A DNA stretch of 64,000 bases from a virus. The DNA lies in the IMG/VR virus record IMGVR_UViG_3300025769_012879, positions 1 to 64,000 of that record; one strand, 5' to 3'. The notes below the pieces were generated by a model that was not told where the DNA came from, did not search any database, and worked only from the letters and a program-made list of their open reading frames with translations. Position numbers and translations under genes: made by a program. Each line of letters begins with the position of its first letter. The stretch's first letter is position 1. Shown here in pieces: positions 39,402 through 46,461 of this stretch.

Positions 39402-40366
39402 AGAGAATTTTAAAAGATAAAAACATTTTAGTTACAGGCGGCGCTGGTTTTATTGGCGGTTCTTTGGTTAGAAAACTACAATCAGATAACAATGTTGTAG
39501 TATACGATAATCTTTTTCACGAAAGATTAGATTTTTCGGAAATAAAGAACTCAATTAAGTTTGTAAAAGGTGACATCTTGGACTATGATTTACTAGAAAG
39601 TGTCATACGAGAAAATAAAATAAATGTTGTTGTTCATGCTGCCGCGATTGCAGGTATAGACACGGTTACTAAAAACCCTGTTAATACAATGGAGGTTAAC
39701 GCAATTGGCACATTTAATGTCTTGAGGGCATGTACCGCAAACATGGAAAACATCGAGCAGGTTCTTGAGTTTTCAACTTCTGAGGTCTTTGGTCCAACCG
39801 CCTACAAGACAACAGAGAAAGATAAGACTGTAACTTGTGCTACTGGTGATGCACGTTGGATATATGCCGTTAGTAAACTGGCAGGAGAACACATGTCTAG
39901 TTGTTATCACAAGCAATACAACTTACCAGTAACCACTGTGCGACCATTTAATGTTTATGGTCCAGGTCAGGTTGGCGACAGCGCAATGCGAACATTTGTT
40001 TTAAACGCCTTAAGTGATAAGGATATAACAATACATGGTGATGGATCTCAAATAAGAGCATGGTGCTATATTGACGACTTTATTGACTGCATTATGAAGT
40101 GTCTGAGCGATGATAGCGCAATAGGTGAATGTTTTAACATAGGAGACTCAAAGTCCGTAGTTACAATATTTCACTTGGCAAAAATGATAAAAAGATTAGC
40201 GAAGTCTAATTCAGAAATTAAATTTGTATCTGCAAATCAGGCAGATGTTTCCTTGAGAATTCCTAGTGTAGAAAAAGCAAAAAATGTTTTAGGATTTGAA
40301 GCGGCAGTAGGAATTGAAGAAGGGATTGAAAAAACAATCGAATATTTTAGAGGTAAAAATGATTAA
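39398..40366 (+). CDS. NAD-dependent nucleotide-sugar epimerase/dehydratase
   Basis: 322 aa extended SDR. T-G-G-A-G-F-I-G (13-20) binds NAD; S-T-S-E-V-F-G and Y-A-V-S-K form the catalytic triad; R-P-F-N-V-Y-G-P and R-x-W-C-Y-I-D-D bind the sugar. It could be a C4/C5 epimerase, a 4,6-dehydratase, or a UXS/ArnA-like decarboxylase ('ARWIYAVSKLAGEH' resembles the last). It does not look like WbpI, the non-SDR 2-epimerase. ATG 39398 overlaps the preceding stop (ATGA). Confidence 0.83.
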   Translation: MKRILKDKNILVTGGAGFIGGSLVRKLQSDNNVVVYDNLFHERLDFSEIKNSIKFVKGDILDYDLLESVIRENKINVVVHAAAIAGIDTVTKNPVNTMEVNAIGTFNVLRACTANMENIEQVLEFSTSEVFGPTAYKTTEKDKTVTCATGDARWIYAVSKLAGEHMSSCYHKQYNLPVTTVRPFNVYGPGQVGDSAMRTFVLNALSDKDITIHGDGSQIRAWCYIDDFIDCIMKCLSDDSAIGECFNIGDSKSVVTIFHLAKMIKRLAKSNSEIKFVSANQADVSLRIPSVEKAKNVLGFEAAVGIEEGIEKTIEYFRGKND

Positions 40367-41462
40367 GTTTTTTGATTACACAAGAGTGTTAAAACCACAT
40401 AAAGAAGAGATTTATGAAAGAATGGATCGGATATTTGACGATGGAATATTCATTCTAGGAGGTCAAGTAAAGGAGTTCGAAGATAAGTTCGCGGAATATA
40501 CTGGAGCAAAGCACGCTGTAGGTGTTTCAAGCGGCACAGACGCCCTGCTAACGATCTTTATGGCACTAGACCTAGAACCAGGGGATGAGGTCATAGTAAC
40601 GCCATATACGTTTGTGGCGTCGATTACATCTATTGTTAGGGCGGGATTGAAACCAGTATTTGTTGACGTTGAAAAAGACTCTTATCATCCCACAGTTGAT
40701 TCAATTATTGAAAAGTGGACTGATAAAACAAAAGCAGTTTTGTACGTGCATTTGTTTGGAGAGGCGATTGACTTAGATAAGTTAAAAAAGCACTGTGAAC
40801 AAAATGATGCATTCTTAATTGAAGACTGTGCTCAATCTTTTGGATCAAAATACAGTGATGGAAAAAGTGTTGGCACCATCGGAGATGCTGGAGCATTTAG
40901 TTTCTTTCCAGCAAAAAACTTAGGGTGCTTGGGCGATGGGGGAATGGTCATAACTTCAAATGATGCCTTGCATGAAAAAGTATCAATGATTCGAAAGCAT
41001 GGGTCTAAAAAGAGGTATTACCACGAAATTTTGGGTGGTAACTTTCGCCTGGATACAATTCAAGCAGCAGCATTGAATGTTCTCTTGCCACAGATAGATA
41101 CTTGGGTTTCTAAAAGAAAAGATAACGCCAATTATTATTTAAAAAATATAAGAAATAACAATATAATAGGGTTACCGGAAGACTATCCAGGTAATTCATG
41201 GAATCAGTTTGTAATTCGAACCAAGTTTAGAGATGAGTTGCAGAAGCATCTAAAAGAGAACGGCGTTCAAACTTTTATATACTGGGAATTGGGATGTCAC
41301 AAGCAAGAAGTCTTTAAAGACGAAGACTTTTCTAAGGTGCAAATGAACAACACAGATGAGATTTGTGATCAAGTATTGGCGTTGCCAGTTTATCCAATGT
41401 TGAAAGAAGAAGAGCGTAAAAAGGTTGTAGAGTTAATTAACTCTTTTAAGGTAGGAGAATAA
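40359..41462 (+). CDS. wbpE: DegT-family sugar aminotransferase (WbpE-like)
   Basis: 367 aa from ATG 40359, preceded by AGAGGT; an in-frame TTG at 40314 is unlikely. PLP-dependent fold I: S-S-G-T-D-A-L (57-63), E-D-C-A-Q-S-F-G (155-162), and the internal-aldimine Lys186 in F-F-P-A-K-N-L-G. WbpE puts an amino group on C3 of the 3-keto uronic sugar made by WbpB, using glutamate. Other family members act at C4, so the position is inferred from the WbpB and WbpD-like neighbours. Confidence 0.87.
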   Translation: MIKFFDYTRVLKPHKEEIYERMDRIFDDGIFILGGQVKEFEDKFAEYTGAKHAVGVSSGTDALLTIFMALDLEPGDEVIVTPYTFVASITSIVRAGLKPVFVDVEKDSYHPTVDSIIEKWTDKTKAVLYVHLFGEAIDLDKLKKHCEQNDAFLIEDCAQSFGSKYSDGKSVGTIGDAGAFSFFPAKNLGCLGDGGMVITSNDALHEKVSMIRKHGSKKRYYHEILGGNFRLDTIQAAALNVLLPQIDTWVSKRKDNANYYLKNIRNNNIIGLPEDYPGNSWNQFVIRTKFRDELQKHLKENGVQTFIYWELGCHKQEVFKDEDFSKVQMNNTDEICDQVLALPVYPMLKEEERKKVVELINSFKVGE

Positions 41463-41463
41463 A

Positions 41464-41856
41464 ATGATACATGAGACAGCAAATTTGTATGATTCTTGTA
41501 CTATAGGAGATAATACAAAAATCGGTGCATTTTCAGAAATAGGAAAAGATGTAAAGATTGGAGATAATTGTTCAATTGGTTACGGTGTATTTATACCAGA
41601 GAACGTAATTCTAGAAGATGGTGTTTTTATAGGTCCTGGTACTGTATTTACAAATGATAAATACGCCCCATCAAGAGGGAAGTGGAGAGATGATCCCCCA
41701 ACAGTTGTGAAGGCGGGGGCAACAATAGGCGCAAATTGCACGATTCTACCTAGTTTAACCATTGGTGAGGGTGCTAGAGTTGGCGCTGGTTCTGTAGTCA
41801 CAAGAGACGTTGAGCAGGGATCCATTGTTTTTGGAAATCCTGCTAAAAAGAGATAA
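41464..41856 (+). CDS. wbpD: Hexapeptide N-acetyltransferase (WbpD-like)
   Basis: 130 aa of left-handed beta-helix repeats (IGDNTKIGAFSEIG, VKIGDNCSIGYG). 'FIGPGTVFTNDKYAPSRG' and V-K-A-G-A-T-I-G-A-N-C-T-I follow, the signature of WbpD/FdtC-like acetyltransferases. Likely reaction: acetyl-CoA to the 3-amino group made by the WbpE-like enzyme. It is shorter than WbpD (about 190 aa). It starts two bases after the aminotransferase stop, behind GTAGGAG. Confidence 0.85.
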   Translation: MIHETANLYDSCTIGDNTKIGAFSEIGKDVKIGDNCSIGYGVFIPENVILEDGVFIGPGTVFTNDKYAPSRGKWRDDPPTVVKAGATIGANCTILPSLTIGEGARVGAGSVVTRDVEQGSIVFGNPAKKR

Positions 41857-41886
41857 AACAAATTAAAATTATTTAAGGAGACATAA

Positions 41887-42795
41887 GTGAAAAATTTTGG
41901 TCTAATTGGTGCAGCGGGATATATTGCACCAAGACACATGCAAGCAATTAAAGAAACAGGAAACAATTTGAAGGTAGCGTTAGATCCATCTGATTCTGTT
42001 GGAATTATGGATTCATACTTTCCAGACGCTTCTTTTTTTACAGAGACGGAAAGATTTGATAGACACATAGACAAGTTAAAGCATAAGGGTCAAGGATTAG
42101 ATTACATATCTGTTTGCTCACCCAATTATCTTCACGATTCTCATGTCCGTCTTGGGTTGAGGGCAGGTTGTGATGTGATTTGTGAAAAACCACTGGTTTT
42201 AAACCCCAAAAACATTGACTATCTCAAGATTCTAGAGGAGCAGACTGGTAAAAAAATTAATAACATTTTACAATTAAGACACCACTATATCATAAAAGAG
42301 TTGAAAAATAGTGTTGAAAACTCTCCAAAAGATAAGATTTATGATTTTGATTTGACATACATTACTTCTCGTGGGTTGTGGTACCACCACTCTTGGAAGG
42401 GAGATGAAAGTAAGTCTGGTGGACTTGTAACTAACATTGGTGTTCACTTTTTTGATATGCTTATGTGGATTTTTGGAGGTGTTGAGGAGAACATTGTCCA
42501 TGAGAGAAACAAAAGCGCTGTTAGCGGAACTCTTAGACTTGAAAGAGCAAATGTAAGATGGTTTTTAAGTTGCGACTACAATAGATTACCACAGGAAGTC
42601 AAGGACAAGGGACAAAGGACCTTTAGGAATATTTCTATAGACGGAAACGAAATGGAATTCAGTAAGGGATTTACAGATTTACATATTAAAAGTTATCAAG
42701 AAATTTTGAATGGAAATGGTTTTAGGATTGAAGAAGTCAAACCGTCAATTCAATTGGTATATGATATTGCAAAATCAGAACTAGTGGAGGTATAA
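41887..42795 (+). CDS. wbpB: UDP-sugar 3-oxidoreductase (WbpB-like, Gfo/Idh/MocA)
   Basis: 302 aa, GTG start 41887 behind AAGGAG. 'NFGLIGAAGYIAPRHM' (NAD binding), S-V-C-S-P-N-Y-L-H, C-E-K-P-L-V, I-L-Q-L-R-H-H and 'LTYITSRGLWYHHSWKGD' match what I recall of P. aeruginosa WbpB almost word for word. WbpB oxidises C3 of UDP-GlcNAcA with NAD, and works as a pair with WbpE, recycling cofactor through 2-oxoglutarate. Its substrate must come from a UDP-GlcNAc 6-dehydrogenase (WbpA type), not seen here and perhaps supplied by the host. Confidence 0.9.
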   Translation: MKNFGLIGAAGYIAPRHMQAIKETGNNLKVALDPSDSVGIMDSYFPDASFFTETERFDRHIDKLKHKGQGLDYISVCSPNYLHDSHVRLGLRAGCDVICEKPLVLNPKNIDYLKILEEQTGKKINNILQLRHHYIIKELKNSVENSPKDKIYDFDLTYITSRGLWYHHSWKGDESKSGGLVTNIGVHFFDMLMWIFGGVEENIVHERNKSAVSGTLRLERANVRWFLSCDYNRLPQEVKDKGQRTFRNISIDGNEMEFSKGFTDLHIKSYQEILNGNGFRIEEVKPSIQLVYDIAKSELVEV

Positions 42796-42796
42796 A

Positions 42797-42979
42797 ATGA
42801 TTTTATCTGATCAAGCGTTAGGTGCAGTAATGATGGCACTACAGAAATCTTTACTAGAACAATCAGACATTGTTCCAGTTTTAAAGAGTTTTAATTTTAC
42901 AGCAGATGGAGAGGAGTTAACAGTTGACAACCCACCATCATTCAAGTTGGACGAGTTTGATGATGCAGAAGATAGTTGA
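42797..42979 (+). CDS. Small conserved phage protein, 60 aa
   Basis: ATG 42797 after GGAGGTATAAA. The opening (MILSDQALGAVMMALQKSLLEQSDIVPVL, quoted in part) resembles a short protein I recall from T4-related marine phages, with no known role. It has a helix followed by an acidic C-terminus (DEFDDAEDS). Its conservation outside sugar operons suggests that the core phage genome resumes here. It overlaps the cupin gene by 20 nt. Confidence 0.6.
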   Translation: MILSDQALGAVMMALQKSLLEQSDIVPVLKSFNFTADGEELTVDNPPSFKLDEFDDAEDS

Positions 42980-43319
42980 GAAACCTTGGGGGCATGAAAA
43001 GATTATCGTTCATACTGACAAGTATGTTATGAAAAAACTGTTCATTAAAGCAGGTCAGCGATTGTCTAGGCAGTTTCATGTCCAGAAAGACGAAACAGTA
43101 TATGTTTGCCAGGGAATGCTTCTTCTAGATTTGTCAAGAAATGATAATGAGAGTAATATTGTGAAACTGAAAGAGGGTAAGTCTTGGAGAATTACACCAA
43201 ATACAATTCACAGATTTACTGCACCAGAGAATCAAGATGTTGTACTATATGAGGTCTCAACACCAGAATTAGACGATGTTGTACGCCTTTCAGACGATTA
43301 TGGGAGAGCAGGTGCCTAA
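42960..43319 (+). CDS. Cupin protein, sugar-phosphate isomerase-like
   Basis: 119 aa from ATG 42960. Single cupin barrel: K-P-W-G-H-E, G-Q-R-L-S-R-Q-F-H and H-x-Q-K-D-E (first metal motif), later P-N-T-I-H-R-F and E-V-S-T-P-E-L-D-D-V-V-R-L-S-D-D-Y-G-R. This end is typical of ManC/PMI type II C-terminal domains and stand-alone relatives. It could isomerise a sugar phosphate, or be a regulatory sugar-binding cupin. It lies at the edge of the sugar operon, so a glycan role fits, but a general phage role cannot be excluded. Confidence 0.75.
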   Translation: MMQKIVEKPWGHEKIIVHTDKYVMKKLFIKAGQRLSRQFHVQKDETVYVCQGMLLLDLSRNDNESNIVKLKEGKSWRITPNTIHRFTAPENQDVVLYEVSTPELDDVVRLSDDYGRAGA

Positions 43320-43578
43320 GTATCATTATAAATGTAACAGTTGTACGAGAGAGTGGTGGGAGTGGTTACCCGTTTCCGAATCAAATAGAAAGGTATGCCC
43401 TCATTGTCAGGGACCACCCCCACAAAAAATTCCCACTGGATTCACGGTGATCGGAGGGAAAGTTGAAGAAAAAAAAGATTCCAAAGAAAATGTAGTATCT
43501 CATATTGAAGAAAATAGAGAAATTCTTAAAAAAATGAGAGAACAAGCAAAAACCAAGGATGTGTTTGAAAATGATTGA
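43312..43578 (+). CDS. FmdB-like zinc-ribbon protein
   Basis: 88 aa, start taken as GTG 43312 because the family starts M-P-x-Y-x-Y-x-C (here V/M-P-K-Y-H-Y-K-C) and GGGAGAG lies just upstream. Zinc ribbon C-N-S-C then C-P-H-C within the first 40 residues, followed by a charged coiled tail (HIEENREILKKMREQ). FmdB-type ribbons are often transcription- or translation-related and occur in many phages. An ATG at 43300 is an alternative. It overlaps the cupin gene by 8 nt. Confidence 0.75.
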   Translation: MPKYHYKCNSCTREWWEWLPVSESNRKVCPHCQGPPPQKIPTGFTVIGGKVEEKKDSKENVVSHIEENREILKKMREQAKTKDVFEND

Positions 43579-43843
43579 AAGTTTAGCAATAATAGGGACA
43601 ATAATCTTTATTGGTCTTTTTTTCGGGTCTGTTTGGTTCAATGTGTTTTTAATAAGAAAACTTTTGTACTTCAATGAAAATTTTGATCAGATTGATCTAT
43701 CGGTGGATAGTTTTACAAAACACCTAGAGGAGTTGTATGATTTGCCGATGTTTTATGGCGATGAGAATTTAGAAAAATTATTAGAGCATTCAAGAGAGTT
43801 AAGAAGAGATTTAGAAGAGTTTAAGAGCAAATATTCACAATGA
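43571..43843 (+). CDS. Small membrane protein with coiled-coil tail
   Basis: 90 aa from ATG 43571, which overlaps the previous TGA by 8 nt. One N-terminal membrane helix (LAIIGTIIFIGLFFGSVWF) is followed by a cytoplasmic acidic helical tail (LEKLLEHSRELRRDLEEF). No family is recognised. It could anchor an assembly or be a rim-like lysis factor. It overlaps the sigma-factor gene by 4 nt. Confidence 0.55.
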   Translation: MIESLAIIGTIIFIGLFFGSVWFNVFLIRKLLYFNENFDQIDLSVDSFTKHLEELYDLPMFYGDENLEKLLEHSRELRRDLEEFKSKYSQ

Positions 43844-44529
43844 GAAAAAGAAAAAAGAGAACAAAAAATTTATATTTTACTAAGATACATGAAGAAGCGA
43901 TAGTGCAATACGCAAGATCAACAAACTTGGCAGAAAAAACAAAACTATACGCGACATTAATACAACCAGCATTTAATGAACTTGTAGATAAGATTGTTTA
44001 CACATATAAGTTTAACAATCTTCCAAATATTGATTATTTAAAGGATGATTGTAAGGTTTGGTTGACAACAATCTTGGATAAGTATAATCCAGATAGAGGG
44101 TCTAAGGCATTCTCATATTTCAGCGTAATCACCAAGAACTGGTTCATCCATAAGGTAAAAAAGAACGCTCAGGCAGCAAAGAGAGAGATTCCCATGGAAG
44201 ACGTCCTAAAGACTTCTCAGAGTGAATTTATTGTAGTTGACAACCCCTACGAGAGAGACCGTGAGAAAAGAGAGTTTTGGGAGTCGCTCACATTGTTTGT
44301 GAAGAGTTTGGAAAAGAACACCTCGGTAATTAAAAACGAAAATGATCGTAAAGTCATATCTTCAATTGAATATATGCTTGAAAACATGGATAAATTAGAA
44401 ATTTTAAATAAAAAAGCAATTTATTTATACTTGCGTGAAATGACAGGGTTGACAACAAAGCAATTAGCACCAACACTTAGAAAGGTTAAGGTAGAATACA
44501 GGCATTTCATTACAAAATGGAATAACTAA
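43840..44529 (+). CDS. gp55-like late sigma factor
   Basis: 229 aa. Sigma-70 family region 2-like segment: 'VWLTTILDKYNPDRGSKAFSYFSVITKNWFIHKVKK' (Y-N-P-D-R-G-S-K-A-F-S-Y-F-S is the hallmark of T4 gp55 and its distant phage relatives). A C-terminal helical part (LREMTGLTTKQLAPTLRKVKVEYRHF) may be the clamp-binding or region-4 remnant. It would direct host RNA polymerase to late promoters. The CTATTTATT word before 44567, 8896 and other genes is the best candidate site. The next genes encode tail parts, so it sits at the head of the late region. Confidence 0.82.
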   Translation: MRKRKKRTKNLYFTKIHEEAIVQYARSTNLAEKTKLYATLIQPAFNELVDKIVYTYKFNNLPNIDYLKDDCKVWLTTILDKYNPDRGSKAFSYFSVITKNWFIHKVKKNAQAAKREIPMEDVLKTSQSEFIVVDNPYERDREKREFWESLTLFVKSLEKNTSVIKNENDRKVISSIEYMLENMDKLEILNKKAIYLYLREMTGLTTKQLAPTLRKVKVEYRHFITKWNN

Positions 44530-44543
44530 ATTTAAAGTTATTT

Positions 44544-44552
44544 CTATTTATT
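44544..44552 (+). promoter_or_regulatory. CTATTTATT motif, possible late promoter of tail operon
   Basis: The motif lies in a 37-nt gap, 23 nt before ATG 44567, followed by TTTGAGGTG which is the ribosome site. It is identical over 9 nt to the copies at 3268 and 8866. Its place between the sigma gene and the tail genes makes a late promoter the simplest reading. Confidence 0.35.
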
Positions 44553-44566
44553 TTTGAGGTGTTTTC

Positions 44567-44881
44567 ATGAATAAAGAAAAACTTATAGAAGAAGCGCTAA
44601 ATAACATTCGTAATGATAGAAGCACTACAGAGAACCTATTAGTAGATCTACAGCAAGAAATAAACCAAAATCAGGTTGAAAATGTAAAAGCGGGCATAGT
44701 GGCAGCAAAGTATGTTGAAACACTTCAACGTTCAAATGAACAACTTGTAAAGGTTCTTCATTTAATTCAAAAAGCAGAACAGCAAAATGGCAGTATTGAA
44801 CTATCTGACAATGAAAAAGATAATCTCTTTGAGTTGATTCAAGGGGAAATGAACGAACGAGCAGCAGGTGATGAAGGGTGA
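44567..44881 (+). CDS. Hypothetical coiled-coil protein, 104 aa
   Basis: ATG 44567 after GAGGTG. All-helical, acidic, with regular heptads (LVDLQQEINQNQVENVK then YVETLQRSNEQLVKVL). First gene of the tail block. It could be a small chaperone or a structural connector. No family is recognised. Its TGA overlaps the GTG start of the next gene. Confidence 0.55.
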   Translation: MNKEKLIEEALNNIRNDRSTTENLLVDLQQEINQNQVENVKAGIVAAKYVETLQRSNEQLVKVLHLIQKAEQQNGSIELSDNEKDNLFELIQGEMNERAAGDEG

Positions 44882-45435
44882 AGTCTTATCAGAAATATAA
44901 AGTAGAAGACCGCGCCTTGGTAACTTCTGCTATGAGAGGAAAAATAATAAGTCCAGGCGTTGTGATTCAGCACACTCTCAATAATTTGGTGCATTCAGAA
45001 AAGTCTGAACAGGAAATATTCCCAGTTGCGGTCCCTTTAAGAAAGGTTGTGTACATCACAGGTGGTAAGGTTGATCCAAACCTCAGTAGATACTTTCTTA
45101 GTTACGAAAACAACACAGACGATTATGTTTTAATGTTTGTTGAAATCCCAGGGATTAGTTTGCCATATGGCAATTTTTTTAACAAAGAAATTTCAAAAGA
45201 AGAATTTGAAGACTCTCTTATACCAATTTACGTCAAAAAAGAGCACATAAAAGAAATACCAGAGATTGGATCTATAGTGCTGGTGAAATACGAGGATCCA
45301 TCAGATCCTCTAACAGCAGAATATAATGGATTGCCTAGCAAAGATATTAGTGATGGTTTTTACAACACATATCAAAAACCAACATCGGCACAGTCATCAT
45401 TTCCAAGTGGGGCACCAACAGGAGATGCAACATGA
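44878..45435 (+). CDS. Putative baseplate/tail protein, 185 aa
   Basis: GTG start 44878, overlapping the previous TGA (GTGA). Beta-rich protein without cysteines. Two segments look like OB-type strands (KVVYITGGKVD and GSIVLVKYEDPSD, 'VGSIVLVKY'-like). The tail is Ser/Pro/Thr-rich. An OB-fold hub or spike-associated subunit is possible, given its place before baseplate genes, but this is weak. It overlaps the next gene by 4 nt. Confidence 0.5.
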   Translation: MKSYQKYKVEDRALVTSAMRGKIISPGVVIQHTLNNLVHSEKSEQEIFPVAVPLRKVVYITGGKVDPNLSRYFLSYENNTDDYVLMFVEIPGISLPYGNFFNKEISKEEFEDSLIPIYVKKEHIKEIPEIGSIVLVKYEDPSDPLTAEYNGLPSKDISDGFYNTYQKPTSAQSSFPSGAPTGDAT

Positions 45436-46460
45436 CAATCAATGGATCAGTTTTAGAAAGAATTAATGAAGAACTTGAGGAACAAAGAAAAGTTATTGCT
45501 GAGGTTTCAAAAGGTAACACTTCAGCAGCATTAAGAAAAAACTTACAAAAACCAGACTTTACTGAAAATTCTGTCCTCGGAGGAGTTGTCAATCCTGGTG
45601 AGGCAGATTCAGTAATCGCACAATTACAAGACGCAAGATATGGAACACCTTTTACTGGCAAGGGAAAGGGTGGTGATTTTTCTAATAAAATTGTAATTGG
45701 TGTTGGATTTTTAAATGAACAAAAAACAGATGGAGATGTAATAGATCTGTCAGATCCAAACTTAAGATATGGTGCTGGAATAACAATCTATCAAAGAACT
45801 GATGTTGGAAAACCAAATACATTTTTAAGAGATATTGGAGGCGAATCGGGATCTAATACTGAAGAAAGGCAAAAACGCACAGAAAGAATGGCAACCACAC
45901 CAACGCCACAAAAGGCAATCTCTCTTCTGGACATGACTGGTGATGTTGTTCAAATAAAAGGTCGACAACAAGTTAACATAATCTCAGGTTATGATTTTTC
46001 AATACCAAACTATGGAACAAGTAAAGACGAAAGAAGCAACACTGATTATTTGGGTGTAAATCTTATTGGTGGTGGCAACCCATCAGATGAGGAGTTGCGA
46101 AATACTTCAGGCGAGTTTGGTTTACAATCAATACCAAAGGGTGAAAATTTACAAGAAGCGTTGCAACAAATAGGAAATAGAATCAATGAAAATGCTAAAA
46201 TACTAGGTAAAGTTATTAGAGGTTTGGCGATTCTAGAATCGACGTTACTTGCTCACACGCATGTTGTTCAGGCTGGTCCATTTCCAGGTATTGCACCACC
46301 CAGTATTGATTTTGCTATAGGCAGTAGTGTTAGAATCCCCGCTTTGATTAAAACAGCGCTTTCAAGTTTGACGCAAGTTTACAATTCAACTGCTCAGAAG
46401 GTCAACATGTCTGTTGTCTCAAAGGGGCATATTAACAGTAGGTGGAATAAAACGAACTAA
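45432..46460 (+). CDS. Putative tail hub/spike-related protein, 342 aa
   Basis: ATG 45432 overlaps the previous stop. The N-terminus is helical (VLERINEELEEQRKVIAEV), the middle beta-rich and Gly/Asp-rich. A region 'LLAHTHVVQAGPFPGIAPP' near 275-290 resembles the His-containing turn seen at spike or hub C-termini. I cannot assign a T4 gene number. Context (directly before wedge genes) supports a tail role. Confidence 0.5.
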   Translation: MTINGSVLERINEELEEQRKVIAEVSKGNTSAALRKNLQKPDFTENSVLGGVVNPGEADSVIAQLQDARYGTPFTGKGKGGDFSNKIVIGVGFLNEQKTDGDVIDLSDPNLRYGAGITIYQRTDVGKPNTFLRDIGGESGSNTEERQKRTERMATTPTPQKAISLLDMTGDVVQIKGRQQVNIISGYDFSIPNYGTSKDERSNTDYLGVNLIGGGNPSDEELRNTSGEFGLQSIPKGENLQEALQQIGNRINENAKILGKVIRGLAILESTLLAHTHVVQAGPFPGIAPPSIDFAIGSSVRIPALIKTALSSLTQVYNSTAQKVNMSVVSKGHINSRWNKTN

Positions 46461-46461
46461 G

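Noticed and set aside
41580-42074. 164-codon open frame on the minus strand
   Set aside because: It lies fully opposite the WbpD- and WbpB-like genes, has low-quality composition (Ser/Pro/Leu mixture typical of antisense frames) and no ribosome site.
42924-42959. Upstream TTG-type start of the cupin gene giving an N-terminal His-rich extension
   Set aside because: The extension (TTHHHSSWTSL) is just the other-frame reading of the preceding gene; ATG 42960 precedes the conserved KPWGHE.
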